Of a stretch of DNA of 64,000 bases, positions 49,231 through 61,079 are shown piece by piece; positions within the stretch are counted from its first letter, which is position 1; each line of letters begins with the position of its first letter. Both the position numbers and the translations under genes were made by a program. This DNA comes from Odobenus rosmarus divergens (Eukaryota > Chordata > Mammalia > Carnivora > Odobenidae): the NCBI RefSeq assembly GCF_000321225.1, contig NW_004451010.1, positions 2,025,129 to 2,089,128 of the forward strand, read 5' to 3'. A model generated the notes under the pieces. That model worked only from the letters and a program-made list of their open reading frames with translations, was not told the origin of the DNA and made no database searches.

Positions 49231-49474
49231 GCCAACTCTATGCTGCAATGATCACTTCTTGTTTCAGGGTTTCTTTTCTGAGCACAGAAACCTAGAAAAG
49301 GATGCCCAATGTTTCCATTGGGAAGACTCTCATTTAAATCCTCTTTGAGAAATGACTCATTTCCTTTTAGGCGTGAGAGTTGAAAATAGGTTTTAAAAAA
49401 CAGATACAAAATAGATTTTCTACTGTAGCGAAAAATGCGATGTACAACTTGCTTTCTGTGTAGCAGGAGGCAGT

Positions 49475-49798
49475 AAAGGTATGTGGGAAGTAATACCATG
49501 TGTTGGTTCGGGTTTGAAACCCAGCTTGGCCACTTTCTGGCTGTGTTACCTTTGACATATTAATCGTTGTAATTCTCAGTTTCTTCACCTATAAAATGAG
49601 GATGAAAATAGTACTTCACATAATAATAGTACTTACCTCAGAAATACTATGATTAAAAAAAGTGATAGCTAAAAGCAAACAGAAATAACACTACTAAATA
49701 TTCTCCACAAGAGTACCTTGGGATGTCAATGTCACCACATGCCTTAGTATGTGGCCGATACATAATAGGCCAATACATAGTAGGTACTTAATATTCTT
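49475..49798 (+). mobile_element. MIR SINE, interrupted at its 3' end by a CAN-SINE
   Basis: 'ggtttgaaacccagcttggccactttctggctgtg', 'ctcagtttcttcacctataaaatgagg' and 'gtacttacctcagaaatac' are clear. The last bases ('tagtaggtacttaata') abut the SINE. Confidence 0.85.
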
Positions 49799-49958
49799 TC
49801 TTTTTTTTTTAAACAGTAATCCACAGTGAGAAGTACACTTTATTGATTTCAGTACATATGTGTACTGAACGCAGGGCTTGAACTCATGACCCTGAGATCA
49901 TGACCTGAGCCGAAATCAAGAGTCGGACGCTTACCTGACTGAGCCAACCAGGCGCCCC
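49799..49958 (-). mobile_element. CAN-SINE, older, internally rearranged
   Basis: Minus strand, ending with the complement of GGGGCGCCTGGTTGGCTCAG. The CT-rich part is replaced by unrelated-looking sequence (49815-49865). Imperfect 17-bp duplications (AGGTA-TTAATA-TCTT) lie at 49782-49798 and 49959-49975. Confidence 0.9.
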
Positions 49959-49975
49959 AGGTATTTAATACTCTT

Positions 49976-52460
49976 GAATCGAAGTTGAACATGGTGTGGC
50001 TCACTCTGCAGTTTTATCAAAGGCATTACCTATTTTCTTTCTCTCTAGCTCTCTTATTCATGTCATTTTAAAATTTGAATGTCCCCAGGTCATGCTGGTT
50101 TTGTGAATACAAATAAATCCACCTTAATACTGCAGCCTAAATAAAGTTTAATAATCATCTAAGTTTAACAATCACCTTCCCCTACCCAACGTCCCTCATT
50201 TATGACAGGAAATCCTCAGCTGGGTCTCCCAGGTGCTCAGGAGCAATTCCACTAATGCTCTACTGCTCTGGGCTCCTAGTCAAGTTATCTTGACTGTGTA
50301 TTGGCTGCCAATGCCCTTCTACTGGCAGAGTCCTTCTTTATTGGTGGCAAGGTTGCACGAAGGTTGATGGCAGACTGGGTGAGAGAATGGCCCTCTCCCC
50401 TAGCTCTGGGTCACTAGGGTCCAAAATAGTACTTCTTATACCTGAAATCCCACAAAGTCATTTGTGAAAGTAATTCCTCAGTTTCTGGCCCTAACTTCTT
50501 TCCTCAATGGATTCAAAAGCATTTGAAGACTCTATGGGAGAGGAGGGAATGCAGGCATCACACTATTCCCATCATTCCTTTCGACAATTTCTCAAGGTCA
50601 CCGGCAAAAATGTCCCCTTCCTCCTTCATTCAGAAACATACCCTCCAAGAAGCTCAACTTATACAAACAGATGGCAGGAGATGTCACTGGTAACCGGGTT
50701 CTAAATCCCAGTTTGGTCTCAGATAAACCACCCGAGACCTTATCCTTCCTTCTTATATCCCTGTCAATCAGAGAGAGAATACTAATTCAAAAGGCATCTT
50801 GTTTACTCCAAGTCTGTTCCTTTTTTGTGTCCTTGGAAAGTGAAACCACTGCATGGGGAGAGAAGAATCACACATTTCCGAGGCTGAGGACATCCCAGCC
50901 CTGAGTCACAGCTGCCTGGCCTCACTAGGGATCTAGTACCCCAGCTCCTCCGCAACATGGAGCTCTGGGGAGTTCTCTTTTGCTGGTACTGAGGTGTGAA
51001 CATTTACAATAACAGTTAACATAATAACAATGGCACAACATGGGTAACCATTTAATTTTATTCCTTATTTCTCAAAAAGTTTCCTTAACATGCTATGAGA
51101 GTTACTAATGCCTTGTTACTTTAAATTCTGGTAAAGTATATGAAGACCCATGACATTAAGTCCATTTAAAAACTCTTGCTCCTTTCTGGGAAGAATAATA
51201 GTGCAAAGTGTAATATAGAATAATAGTTTAAGGGTAGTATAAAGCACAATATAGTGTAAATGATGATGTAAAAATGATTAACAAAAGGTAGTGGAGAATT
51301 CCTCCTCACCCTCACGTGATGCTAACCATGCATTTTTTTTTTTTAATTGAGGTTTCCAGGTTAATTCTGGGTGAAATACAGCCTCCTCTTTTAGATCCCT
51401 ACTTCTAACCCCAGGGTGACATCCACCTTAGATATTTAAATGTCCCTTTCTCCACCACGAAACCTAGTTTTCACAAAGGAGGGATAAATAAGCTCACATT
51501 CAAGGGCCAATCTTGTCTGCGAGAAAGCATTGTGTATGTTTCCTGGAGCATTCTAGTGGAAAGGCACTAGTCAAAAACTCCAGATTGCAATGCTTGTTCT
51601 GCCACTCATTAACTATGAGATGTGAACCCAGCACAACAAACTTTCTGAGCCCAGTCTATTTTAAAAATAGCAAAGATATCATCAATTTTACAGGAGTTTC
51701 TAGGACAAATGAAGGAATGAAACTGGAAACACTCTCAGTGCAGTCCATAGTAGGTGCTCAGTTTATGTTAAAAAATTATGTTAACTCAAAAAAGGACAAA
51801 ACCTTAATTCAGAGTGAATGGCTTTTAATGGTGGAAGGGCTTTTAACTGAGGTATTTGGAGGTTTTTTCTTTTTTTCTTTTGCCCCCTTAAATTATATTT
51901 TAAAGGTAGTTGTCAACTCTGTTCTTTTTTTTTTCTTTCTATAAGGAAAACTATACACTTGTCTCCATCTTCACCATGGTCTGAAATGAACCTGCTTAAG
52001 CCTGGTTGTGAAAGGGGCAGGGACCACACAAGTAGCTTTCACAAAAGTTTAGTAAGGGATGTCATGGTGGGAACTTCTCTTTCCAGTTCTATAAAAGTTA
52101 ATTTCATGTAAGGATATTATTTCCTCCCCACTCCCAAGACACTAATCTTTAAAATGGTAGACAGTGAATATCTTTAATAATCTTTTATAGAACTGTTCAA
52201 AGGGTTTCCTAAATGTATACATTTTCCAACTGCAGTGGTTCAACATTTGGGGAGCAATAACTCTGATTCAAAAGTGTCCCTTATTTTCCTGTAGCTACAA
52301 AGCACCTATAGGATGGGGGCCCACTTAATTTTATTTTCTAACTTTCAGGCTGGGCTTAGATACCTTTTTAATTCTTGCTCCACAATGATGCTTGGGTAAA
52401 AGATCTGAGGAGCCCCTTCAAGGACTCAGATGCCCCTTTCTATTTTGTGGTAAGACGTCT
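49976..52460. other. Repeat-poor sequence upstream of the right-hand promoter
   Basis: About 2.5 kb with no repeat I can name, which is notable in this window. GC content is moderate at 50200-51000. No supported exon was found; open frames at 50507-50904 and 51513-51944 lack recognisable domains. It is the natural place for distal promoter or enhancer elements of the gene starting near 53 kb. Confidence 0.5.
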
Positions 52461-52589
52461 AGAGTAGGATATGCACCAGAAACTGGCGCCATAGGGCCCC
52501 ACTGTGGAGCAGGAGGAGGTGGCTCGAAGGCAGGGCTCCGGCCAGCGCCCTTTCGCATCTCCCCAGGAGGGGACACCGCCCAGGCGCAC

Positions 52590-52602
52590 CCGTTGCTAGG
52601 TC
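52590..52602. promoter_or_regulatory. RFX X-box-like half-site (GTTGCTAGG)
   Basis: GTTGCTAGG resembles the half-site GTTGCYA of RFX factors, but the partner half is poor. It would be fitting for a tubulin-modifying gene active in ciliated and neuronal cells. This is a weak single-motif call. Confidence 0.3.
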
Positions 52603-52899
52603 CTCTGTTTGCCGCGTTCTAAAGGAGCCCTGAGCGGAACCAAGGCAGACCCGGAGGGGGGTGCCCGGAAAAGCTTAGGGATTGTGTTCAGTCAACAGCC
52701 AGGGAGAGCAGCTGCTCCTCTCTTGGTCCCTTTTGCCCCCAAGCCCTCCCGGCGCTGCTGGGAGGCGGAGGATTCCCCTCGTTCTTGGTTCCTCCCAACC
52801 GTCGCCGGCCCTCGGCGCCCTCCACGACCGCCCCGCTCCGCACGTCGCGCACCCCCGGTCGCAGCCCGCGAATGGTCTGGCCCGTCGGCAGCCGCCACC

Positions 52900-53121
52900 C
52901 CCTTCGGCAGCGACAGCTGCTCCAGCTGCTCCGGGTGGAGCGCCCGAGCCCCGAGCCGTGGCTGCTTAGGGCGGCGGGCGGGCGGAGGGGAGCACCGGAC
53001 CACCAGCGCAGGCAGCCGGGCCCGGGGGCAACCGCCCGCGGGAAACCGGGAAGCGGAGGGGCAGCAGAGGGACCGCCTGCAGCCGGGAGGAGAAGACCAG
53101 GGCTGGGCTTTCCTCACCCCG
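52900..53121 (+). other. TTLL7: Probable non-coding first exon of TTLL7 (5' end approximate)
   Basis: The exon end is marked by a strong donor, CACCCCG|GTGAGTACC, at 53121/53122. The sequence upstream is GC-rich and island-embedded, with no convincing start codon context, so it is read as 5' untranslated. The name comes from gene order: in human and other mammals TTLL7 and PRKACB start head to head and diverge, and PRKACB is certain at the left of this window. TTLL7 is a tubulin tyrosine ligase-like enzyme that adds glutamate chains to tubulin tails, mainly in neurons. No TTLL7 codons were recognised in the 11 kb downstream. A different gene or a non-coding RNA is the alternative. Confidence 0.6.
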
Positions 53122-53779
53122 GTGAGTACCTGCTGCCCGGATCCTTCCCGACCCCCTTTCACCGCCCCCACACCCCCGAGGTATCGGCCCCCACCAGGGA
53201 CGGTCATTGCTCTAGGGACACTGGCTCCCGCGGGGAGCAGCGGAACCGGGAGCTGCTACTGTTAGGACTAATGATTCAGCACCATTCGTGCCCCGAGAGA
53301 GATTTGGGCGGAATGGGGGAGGGTGGGTGGGGGGTAGGTGGGACGAGGTCAGTTGCTGTGCTCTCACCTCAGTTTCTAGGCTTCAGAGGTACCTCCCGGG
53401 CGGGCGGTGTCGGGTGGGGTGAACAAGGAGGCTCTCTGCTGGCTTGTTCCGTAATTCCGTCCTTTTCCCAGAGCATGGTACAAACCTCTGTGAGTGTGCG
53501 GTGCAATCTTTAAAGTGTGTCAGATTAGTGTCTTTTTCCCACGTGTGAGTGAAGTATGGGGCCCTTGTCTATACCTGTCAGTTTTCTTTACTTCTTGCTC
53601 CGTTGGATACCTAATTCAAGCCATCGTCCACTCAGTTTTTCATTGCACAGCATTTCCCCCACTAATGTGTGAAATAGAGGCTGTGTCCAAGTTGTCTCGT
53701 GTTCAGAGTGGGTTTGCTTGGTCTTGGCATAGGAGGAAAAGATTTAAGGGAGGTAGGAAATAATACTTTCAGAGTTTAG
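53122..53779 (+). other. Start of intron 1 of the probable TTLL7 gene
   Basis: GT-start intron. The first 300 bases are still CpG-rich, then ordinary sequence. I see no repeats. Confidence 0.6.
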
Positions 53780-53960
53780 ACACTAACTTTTAAATATATT
53801 ATTTCATTAAATCATCACAGCAACCCAGAACCAAAGGTGGAAAGTGAGGAGCCTGGAAGTTAAATTACATGCTCAAGGTCACAGAACAGTAATTTGAATA
53901 CAAGTCTCCCTGACTCCAAAGCCCATGGATCTTCCACTGTATTACAGAGTTGTGTGTCCA
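53780..53960 (-). mobile_element. MIR SINE
   Basis: A clear minus-strand copy: 'cattaaatcatcacagcaaccc', 'ttacatgctcaaggtcacag' and 'ctccctgactccaaagcccatgg'. Confidence 0.9.
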
Positions 53961-54439
53961 AGTGTAAGGGTACATATAGATGGCCCATTAGATATTAAAC
54001 ATAAACTTAATTTTCGTAAGAGTGATCTCAAACAATAGCAACAACCTGTAAACTTACTGTATATGGAATTATTGTTCTTTTAGTAAGAAAGGGCTTTGAA
54101 TTATGTGGAAAAAAACCCCATTTTCTTAGAAAGCGTTTGCCAAAAAATATCTGGACAACACTGCAAAGGAGAGTTAGGTCATTGCAGGAGATGTTTAACA
54201 CATTTTTGGCAGTGATATATGGTGGATGCTCAAATGTTGGAAAAATCAATTAGGAAAGTAAAACAAAACAAAACACCTGGAAATCTTTTTCTTTTTTAAA
54301 ACTTAATGGAAACATTTGCAATAAGAACAGTTATCTAGTTCATGGGGTGTGTGACTGAACTGTTTTTGTGGGGTGTGTCATCCCAAGATAGGGTGACAGA
54401 TAAACCCAGACTGATAATATTGTTTGATTCATTTCCACT
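53961..54439. other. Intronic sequence without recognised features
   Basis: I see no exon or repeat. Confidence 0.5.
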
Positions 54440-54560
54440 GTGATGTGGCATAGTAGGTGATAACTCCATTTTACAGACTAAGGAACTGAAATAGAAGGTT
54501 CAAGATCATATGGCTAGTAAGTAGTGGAATCTAGACAAGTATTGACTTACAAAAAATATG
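54440..54560 (-). mobile_element. MIR SINE fragment
   Basis: 'ttttacagactaaggaactgaaatag' and 'tcatatggctagtaagtagtgg' on the minus strand. Confidence 0.75.
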
Positions 54561-55349
54561 TGTGTTGTAGCAAAACGTAGTTCTGTGTAGTGGGAAACTG
54601 CATTGATTTGTTTTTGCTCTGCCCTTCAGAGTTAACAATTATATTGACCTGTGTACTCTTTCTGAAAAAATAACGGATGCCAGGTTTTTCTTTATCTGTT
54701 GCTTGGCCATTTGATTTGCCTTCCTTTATGATTTATGTATTCTCCCTTAAGATGTGAAACTCTTGGTGATGTCTCCAGAGGCAGGTTGCTATAATACAAA
54801 TGCTCATTATCTCTAAGTACTGGAATAGTACTTGATGGCAGATAGGAACATAATCATCTTAGTCTGTCATTTCTAAAGTATTGAACTATTTACATTGGAG
54901 AATTATTAATGAGGATATTGAGAGACTAAAGCCCATTGCCTAAATAAAGCCATAAAATGGAGGCACAAATTTATATATGTTGTTCACACAAGACTGTAAG
55001 AGAAGTAGGATCGCGTGATGACACTTAAATTTGATTTCTAGGAGGTCATTTCTTTTTGTTCTTTATATGGCTGTAGTCTCTATCCTGAACGTGTGAGGCA
55101 TCTTGCAGTCCAGTCTAACTACAAGGAGGATGGCAGAATTGGTATGAAAAAATAAGCAAAACTTATTTTTGATCCCACTACTATTTAAAAAAAAAAAAAG
55201 AAGGTGCATGTCCTAGTGATGGTCAGCGGGAACATTTTAAAACAGAGGCAACACATTTTATTTAGATAACATCACCAAGTGTGAATATAATACCAACCTG
55301 GTTTGAGCACTGCATCTTTTCTCACTCTTGTCTCTCTCTTTCTGTATAT
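54561..55349. other. Intronic sequence without recognised features
   Basis: I see no exon or repeat. Confidence 0.5.
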
Positions 55350-55760
55350 ATGTATGTATTTGTTGAATGACTACTGTCTGCAGACCATTCAAATTCTTGA
55401 CTTCAAGGAACTTAAAGTCTAGCTGGGGAGGTATTTACTTACACATGAGTAATTAACAAAATAATTAGAATTGGCCTAATATCAGGAAAAGGTGGTGCTA
55501 TAAATGCTATATCAACACCTTAAGAAGGAGAAATCATAGAGGCTGGTTTCATAACAGAATCAGTAAACTCTTCATGGATGGAAGTGAATTCAATCACTCT
55601 GCCAGATGGGAAGGATTTGGATAGGAAAAGGCAAGCCAGACAGGGAGGTTCAGCTAAGTGCTCATATACTGTTTGAATACACAGTGACAAATTGTGAAGA
55701 ACCTTGCATATCAGGCAGTGAAATCTGCTCCTCATCTGGTAGTCATAGGGAACTAGCGGT
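55350..55760 (+). mobile_element. L2 LINE relic
   Basis: 'tttgttgaatgactactgtctgcag', 'caaggaacttaaagtctagctgggg' and 'ccagatgggaaggatttggatagg' follow the L2 3' end. Confidence 0.55.
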
Positions 55761-56364
55761 GTAGGTTCCTAAGCAGGCCAAGTTTCTCTTTGGCTGGTCT
55801 TGCTCGTATTCTCCATATTCCTTGTTCCAAGTGCCCTTCCAGAAAATGCTATAGTTCCTGGGTACTGATATTAAAAGGATTAATTGTCAACTGAACCCAG
55901 GAGTTTTCTACACAAGTAACATTTTTCCTCTTTCAAAGAAGCTTGCCTTTTTGAAAGCTTCCCCTTTCTGTTATAAAATTATGAACAGTTTGGAAACTAT
56001 AAAAATATAAAAAGGAAAAAAAATCACCATACTTGTACTAACTAAAGACAAGCACTATTAATATTTTGATGTGATTTTTGATATTTCCTTCCACTCTTTT
56101 CTGTGCATGGTTTTAATCATGATATATATATTACTTTTTAAAATATTTTTACTTTCAATTTTATAACATTAATTTTCCCTTAATTACAACTGGAAACTAA
56201 ACTTTAAAAATATCTACATAATTTTCCATTAGGTAGATGTACGATAATTTCTTAACCATTCCTCAGTGTTGCTATATTTTTGATGATAATAACTAACACT
56301 GTGATGAACATCTTTGTTCATAAATGAAATTCTTGGGCTAAAAAATATAAAATCTTAGTTCAAT
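55761..56364. other. Intronic sequence, possibly L1-derived at its right end
   Basis: 56000-56340 ('aagcactattaatattttgatgtga', 'tttccattaggtagatgtacgataatttcttaaccattcc') resembles a diverged antisense L1 or satellite-like relic. It is not assigned firmly. Confidence 0.4.
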
Positions 56365-56562
56365 TTTTTTTTTAAAGATTTTATTTATTTATTTGACAGA
56401 GAGAGACACAGTGAGAGAGGGAACACAAGCAGGGGGCGTGGGAGAGGGAGAAGCAGGTTTCCCGCGGAGCAGGGAGCCTGATGCGGGGCTCGATCCTAGG
56501 GCCCCGGGATCACGACCTGAGCCGAAGACAGATGCTTAACGACTGAGCCACCCAGGCGCCCC
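56365..56562 (-). mobile_element. CAN-SINE, young
   Basis: Complete minus-strand copy. Perfect 10-bp duplications (TTAGTTCAAT) lie at 56355-56364 and 56563-56572. Confidence 0.97.
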
Positions 56563-56572
56563 TTAGTTCAAT

Positions 56573-56830
56573 GTTTTTAAATTGAGATATAATTAATATA
56601 TCTCAATATATATCAATATAACATTATATTAGTTTCAGGTGTAACATAATGATTTATATTTATATATACTGCACATGATCACCACACTAAGTCTAGTTAA
56701 TATCCATCACCACACAGTTACAATTATTTTTTCTTATGATGTGTAGTTTGACTACTTCATGCAACTTTTGAAACTCTGCTGGATTCTGCATGTTCTCTGG
56801 GCATTACAAATTAACTATAAGATATTGGTG
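56573..56830 (-). mobile_element. L1 3' UTR fragment, antisense
   Basis: 'aaattgagatataattaatat', 'tagtttcaggtgtaacataatgattt' and 'gcacatgatcaccacactaagtctagttaa' are the complement of an old L1 3' UTR. Confidence 0.7.
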
Positions 56831-56939
56831 TATTATTAATTACTTACATTCACTCCTGTTTGTGGTTCCTCAGATTACACTTTTTCAGGCAATCTCCTCT
56901 TTTGATTAGAGAAACTATTTGAATCATGGCTACTGGGCA

Positions 56940-57191
56940 AAACAGATGAAGGGGATTAAGAGGTACAAACTTCCAGTTATAAAATAAATAAGTCATGGGG
57001 ATGAAAAGTACAACATAGGGAATATTGTCAGTAATATTATAATGACTTTGTATGGTGACCGATGGTAACTATACTTATTTGGTGTAGTGGTGAGCATTCC
57101 ATAAAATATAGCATTGTCGAATCACTATGTTTTACACCTGAAACTAATGTAATATTATATGTCAACTATACTTCAGTTAAAAAAAAAAAAT
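56940..57191 (+). mobile_element. L1 3' terminus, sense, with poly-A
   Basis: 'gaggtacaaacttccagttataaaataaataagtcatggggatg' through 'acacctgaaactaatgtaatattatatgtcaa' and a terminal A-run at 57180-57191 is an L1MA-type 3' end. It lies next to an antisense L1 piece and so forms a tail-to-tail pair. Confidence 0.8.
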
Positions 57192-59865
57192 CATGGGCAG
57201 TACGAGAAAGGCGGGCAGTTGGGGCCTGAGGAGAGAAGATGTAAATGAAGCTGGAGAGCGTGTTTGGTGAGAGTCGGCAAGAGTTTATAGTCAGAGAAGG
57301 GAATATATGATGGACTACATTCTGGTTTTAGCATCGTATTTGTGGACCTCAATTTCCTCCCCTCCATCCTCCCTTCAGGTATCTACCCCACCCTTATCTC
57401 TTTCAAACTTCAACTTCTTCCGTCCTCCTGTATCAGATTCCTAGGTCTCCGGCTTCAGTATCCTGGCACTGCAAAGCGTATGAACTTGCACTCTGATTTA
57501 GAGAATCCACAGAGGTGAGGGTGGGAATTTCAGACCTCCTTCCAGCTCTCAGCAGAAGCCCTGGTTACAGGGTACAAGGGAGTGTGGCGGACAGTGACGA
57601 CTTCTGCCCTCTCTCCCTGGTGTATTGCTAGAGACGGCCTCTGAGAACAGTGGCCGTTGAGAGACACAGAACATTCCCAGCATTTCCTGTGGGCATTCAG
57701 AAGTTTCCTTCCCCTTGTTTCCAGTATCCCTCCACCTTCCCCTTGTTTCCAGGAATCCTTCACTGAAGGAAATTCCCCTGAAGGAGGAGAGAGACTACGC
57801 CTCCCTTACCCCACCAGTGGTAGGGACGAGTGACCCTACCTCCTTTGCTCTGGCTGGGCCTCTTATGCCCCAGTCTCTCACCTGTGCTTCCCCTGGATCC
57901 CACCCCCGTCCTACTTGGAATATCAGAAGCCACTGAGGCAGGGAGGCCATTAAGGGTCTCTGAGGACCAGCGGAAGGGGAGTCACTGGGATGTGAATGTG
58001 CCTTGAGGGCACAAGGAGGGAGCATAGGCAGGTTTTATAATGTGCCATTAGTCTTGGGAGACCTGAAAGGAAATGAAAACAGAAGCATCAACTTTACAGA
58101 TCCACAATAGCCTCCTCCCCCCTTTTAGGGCCTGACAGATGATTTCTGGTGGAAGCTGGACATTGAGGAAGAATTTGTCCTGTGCTTAGTTGAGACCTAT
58201 TATTTAAAACAATTTACTTAAGCTCTTAGAAAGTGGTAAATTTATTTCCATTCCTCTTAGGCATTATCTGTCAAAGTTGAACTGGGCTTAGCCAACAATT
58301 TCCCTAGGGTTAACTTAAAGTTAAAAAACTTAAATTTAAATAGGCTTGCCTATTTTTCTCCACTACCCTTATTTCTGTTAATTCCCATTTGACATTTATT
58401 TGTTTACACACTCATCCCCGTAGTACACATAGTAGTTGACAAAACCAAAGTGTTGGGATTGTTTGGGCTCTGGGAAGGTGAGTGATAAAGCTGTTTAACT
58501 CTTTTTTCCTTCACTTTTTACTTGCAAGTGACTGGTTGGCCTATGTTCCTTTGACTCCTTTGAAGGTTTAGAGTTAGGTGGTCAAGTGATCACTGGGTCT
58601 TCTCCGAGGCTGACCCAAAGGTCTGAGAACTCCTTCCCTTTGAAACTGATGATATTCTTGGTTCACTGGGTATGCCGAACCATCCGCATTGTTTGATTTT
58701 TTTAAAATTGTGTTGTGGCTCCTGAGTTTCCAGACTTCTATGTTATTTTGTTCTTCTGCTTAGCCATGTGAAATGAAACATTATGTTTGACAAAGGATTA
58801 TTTTGAACATTTCTATCTCTTTTACCCACTACTTTGCAAAGTCTGGCCTGTGTCACATCTAATTCAACAAGATGGCATTAGCTTATTTTTACATAAATTC
58901 TCCTTTCTCCTCCATTAGTGTATTTTTGTGAAATTGACTTTTTAAAGTAAATTGAGCATTTGTGGATTTGGAAGATGGGTCAGCAGTAATCCAGGCAGCA
59001 GCTTCAAGATTATTTTGTGGCTTTTTGTTGGGTTAGAATTTTAGAGCTGCTTAGGTATACCTCTCTTTTAAGGTAGTACCATCTTTCTTTTGTAAGAAGA
59101 GTGACCCCACTTAAAAGTTGTTTGTGTAAAATCTGCCTTAATTGATGTGGTCCTAATACTAGGTTTGACTGGTTTTATGATATGGACGGCCATATGTGTG
59201 CAGTATTGGTAGGAGAAGTTAGCAGCTATGGGTTTAATTTAAATCATTACGTTTGATGGGAAAATTTTCATGTGTAATTTTGTCGTTATTATTTAAACTA
59301 TTTTTCAAGGTACTAAATAAATAAAATCTGTAACCATGTGTGATACTCATTGTGATTGCTTAAAAAATCAGGACAATAATTTTAGCACACATCTCGGTTT
59401 ATATTTAGAATCAGTCAGTCTGCAGTTACCCAACAAATATGTGTGAGCTATTTTGTGGAGAGGAACGATAGAAATTAGACACTTTCTATAATCAGCTTAA
59501 TTTACATGAAACCAGATGGGGGCATTTTCATTTAACTTTAGGTTTGATCACATGCAAGATGATAATATTTAGTTACTTCCATGTCTCAATCTGGAATATT
59601 AAATATTTTTTCTTCATTTCAACAATATAAAAAAATCGAGTGAGAGAGAGAAAAAAACAAGTGTAATTTTCATGCACAATCATAGTAGGATTAAAAATTG
59701 ATCTACAGCTGCCCCTTTAGATACTAATTTTGACAATAGATGCTAGTATTTACTATTATATGTAAACAAAAGGATGACTTTTATTCATTTAATATAGTTT
59801 TAATGGTTTTACTTCTTTTAGGATATTTGAGGAAAAGATAACTTGTCAAATTCATTGAATATTTT
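57192..59865. other. Repeat-poor intronic sequence
   Basis: About 2.7 kb without a repeat I can name. 57330-58150 is GC-richer than its surroundings and contains a short local duplication, CCTTCCCCTTGTTTCCAG, at about 57708 and 57735. No exon with recognisable coding content was found. Confidence 0.5.
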
Positions 59866-60027
59866 ATTTACTTGTTTATTTATTTATTTATTTATTTATA
59901 TTTTTAAAGTAGGCTCTATGCCCAGTGTGGAGCCCAGTGCAGGGCTTGAACTCATGACACTGAGATCAAGACCTGAGCTGAGATGAAGAGTTGGAAGCTT
60001 AACCCTCTAAGTCACTCAGGTGGCCCC
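59866..60027 (-). mobile_element. CAN-SINE, older copy
   Basis: Minus strand with an expanded (TTTA)n tail at 59868-59900, 'cagggcttgaactcatgac' and a diverged head ('gtcactcaggtggcccc'). Short duplications ATTGAAT lie at 59854 and 60028. Confidence 0.9.
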
Positions 60028-60039
60028 ATTGAATACTTT

Positions 60040-60573
60040 TTAAAATCTCTGACATCTACATTTAGTGCACGTCAGCATCCCCTTTGGTCAACACACAAAT
60101 TTCAACCCATCATTTTTGGAAAATCGAAACAAGTTATTTCTGCAACTTGCTACAAAAATTAAAGGAAAGTAAACGTCTTAAATATTAAGGAAAATTTGAA
60201 AGGGGGGGTGATCAGTGCTTCTTAAAATCAAGTGGACTGTATGTATGTGGAAAAGCTTTTTCACTTGTCAAAAATCAGTGCCAAATGAATATTTCAGGAA
60301 GAAAGAAAAGTTTACTGCTCCATATGTGAGGGGGCTGTCATTTCACAATAGGAGGCATTTTCTCTTTTAAAAATTTATCTTGGGCATAGAATATGTGATA
60401 GCTATTTTTATCCTTAACTAGGGAATTAAAAGTTAAATGTACTCCTCATTGGTTATAGTATAGCATATTTACTTCAATAACATGTTTGAGAATATATCTG
60501 TGAATTTTGTTTTTAGAATCCATAAAGAACCAGAATAAATATAAATATGAAGTAAGGTTACTAAAGTGTAGCT
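60040..60573. other. Intronic sequence without recognised features
   Basis: I see no exon or repeat. Confidence 0.5.
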
Positions 60574-60778
60574 GCTTCCTTTTTTTTTTTTTTTTAAGAT
60601 TTTATTTATTTGTCAGAGAGAGATAGAGCTCAAGCAGGGGAAGCACGGGGAGTGGCAGACAGAGGGAGAAGCAGGCTCCCCGCTGAGCAGGGAGCCTGAT
60701 GTGGGACTGGATCCCAGGACCCTGGGATCATGACCTGATCCAAAGGCAGATGCTTAACCGACAGCCACCCAGGCATAC
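60574..60778 (-). mobile_element. CAN-SINE
   Basis: Minus strand with a 16-T run (poly-A complement). Perfect 13-bp duplications (CTAAAGTGTAGCT) lie at 60561-60573 and 60779-60791. Confidence 0.97.
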
Positions 60779-61079
60779 CTAAAGTGTAGCTTCTACTGGG
60801 AAAAAAATTAAGCAAATAGACTTAGCAATATTTTTGAATACATATATTTAGATCTCCAGATAAAATTACCTAATGGTCCAGTAGTTTTCCTCTCTTTGAT
60901 ATAACTGAACATATTGTGGTATTATGAAATCGATTATCGTGCTTTCTAGAAGAAAAAGTTAATAACATTTTCCTTCAGAGTCGTATGAAAATACTGTGAT
61001 TTATGTATTTATTTGGGTGATTTCTGACATTTTGTAGGCATTCCACAAATGCAACTTTTTCTTACACTTAATATTTAGT

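Larger units (their letters stand above)
52470..53420. promoter_or_regulatory. CpG-island promoter of the plus-strand gene (probable TTLL7)
   Basis: CpG density and GC content are high, rising sharply from AT-rich flanks. It is TATA-less as far as I can see. It encloses a likely first exon and its splice donor. Long frames on both strands across 52609-53513 are expected from low stop-codon frequency in GC-rich DNA and are not called as protein. Confidence 0.9.

Noticed and set aside
50507..50904. Two overlapping plus-strand frames with fairly balanced composition
   Set aside because: No family recognised, no splice or Kozak support, and frames overlap each other. The region remains listed as unassigned.
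51513..51944. 143-codon plus-strand frame
   Set aside because: Begins in unremarkable intergenic sequence and ends in poly-T-derived phenylalanine runs; no domain recognised.
52609..53513. Open frames of 171-242 codons on both strands over the second CpG island
   Set aside because: They overlap in several frames, are low-complexity P/G/R/A-rich, and cross a strong splice donor. They are better explained as an artefact of GC composition.
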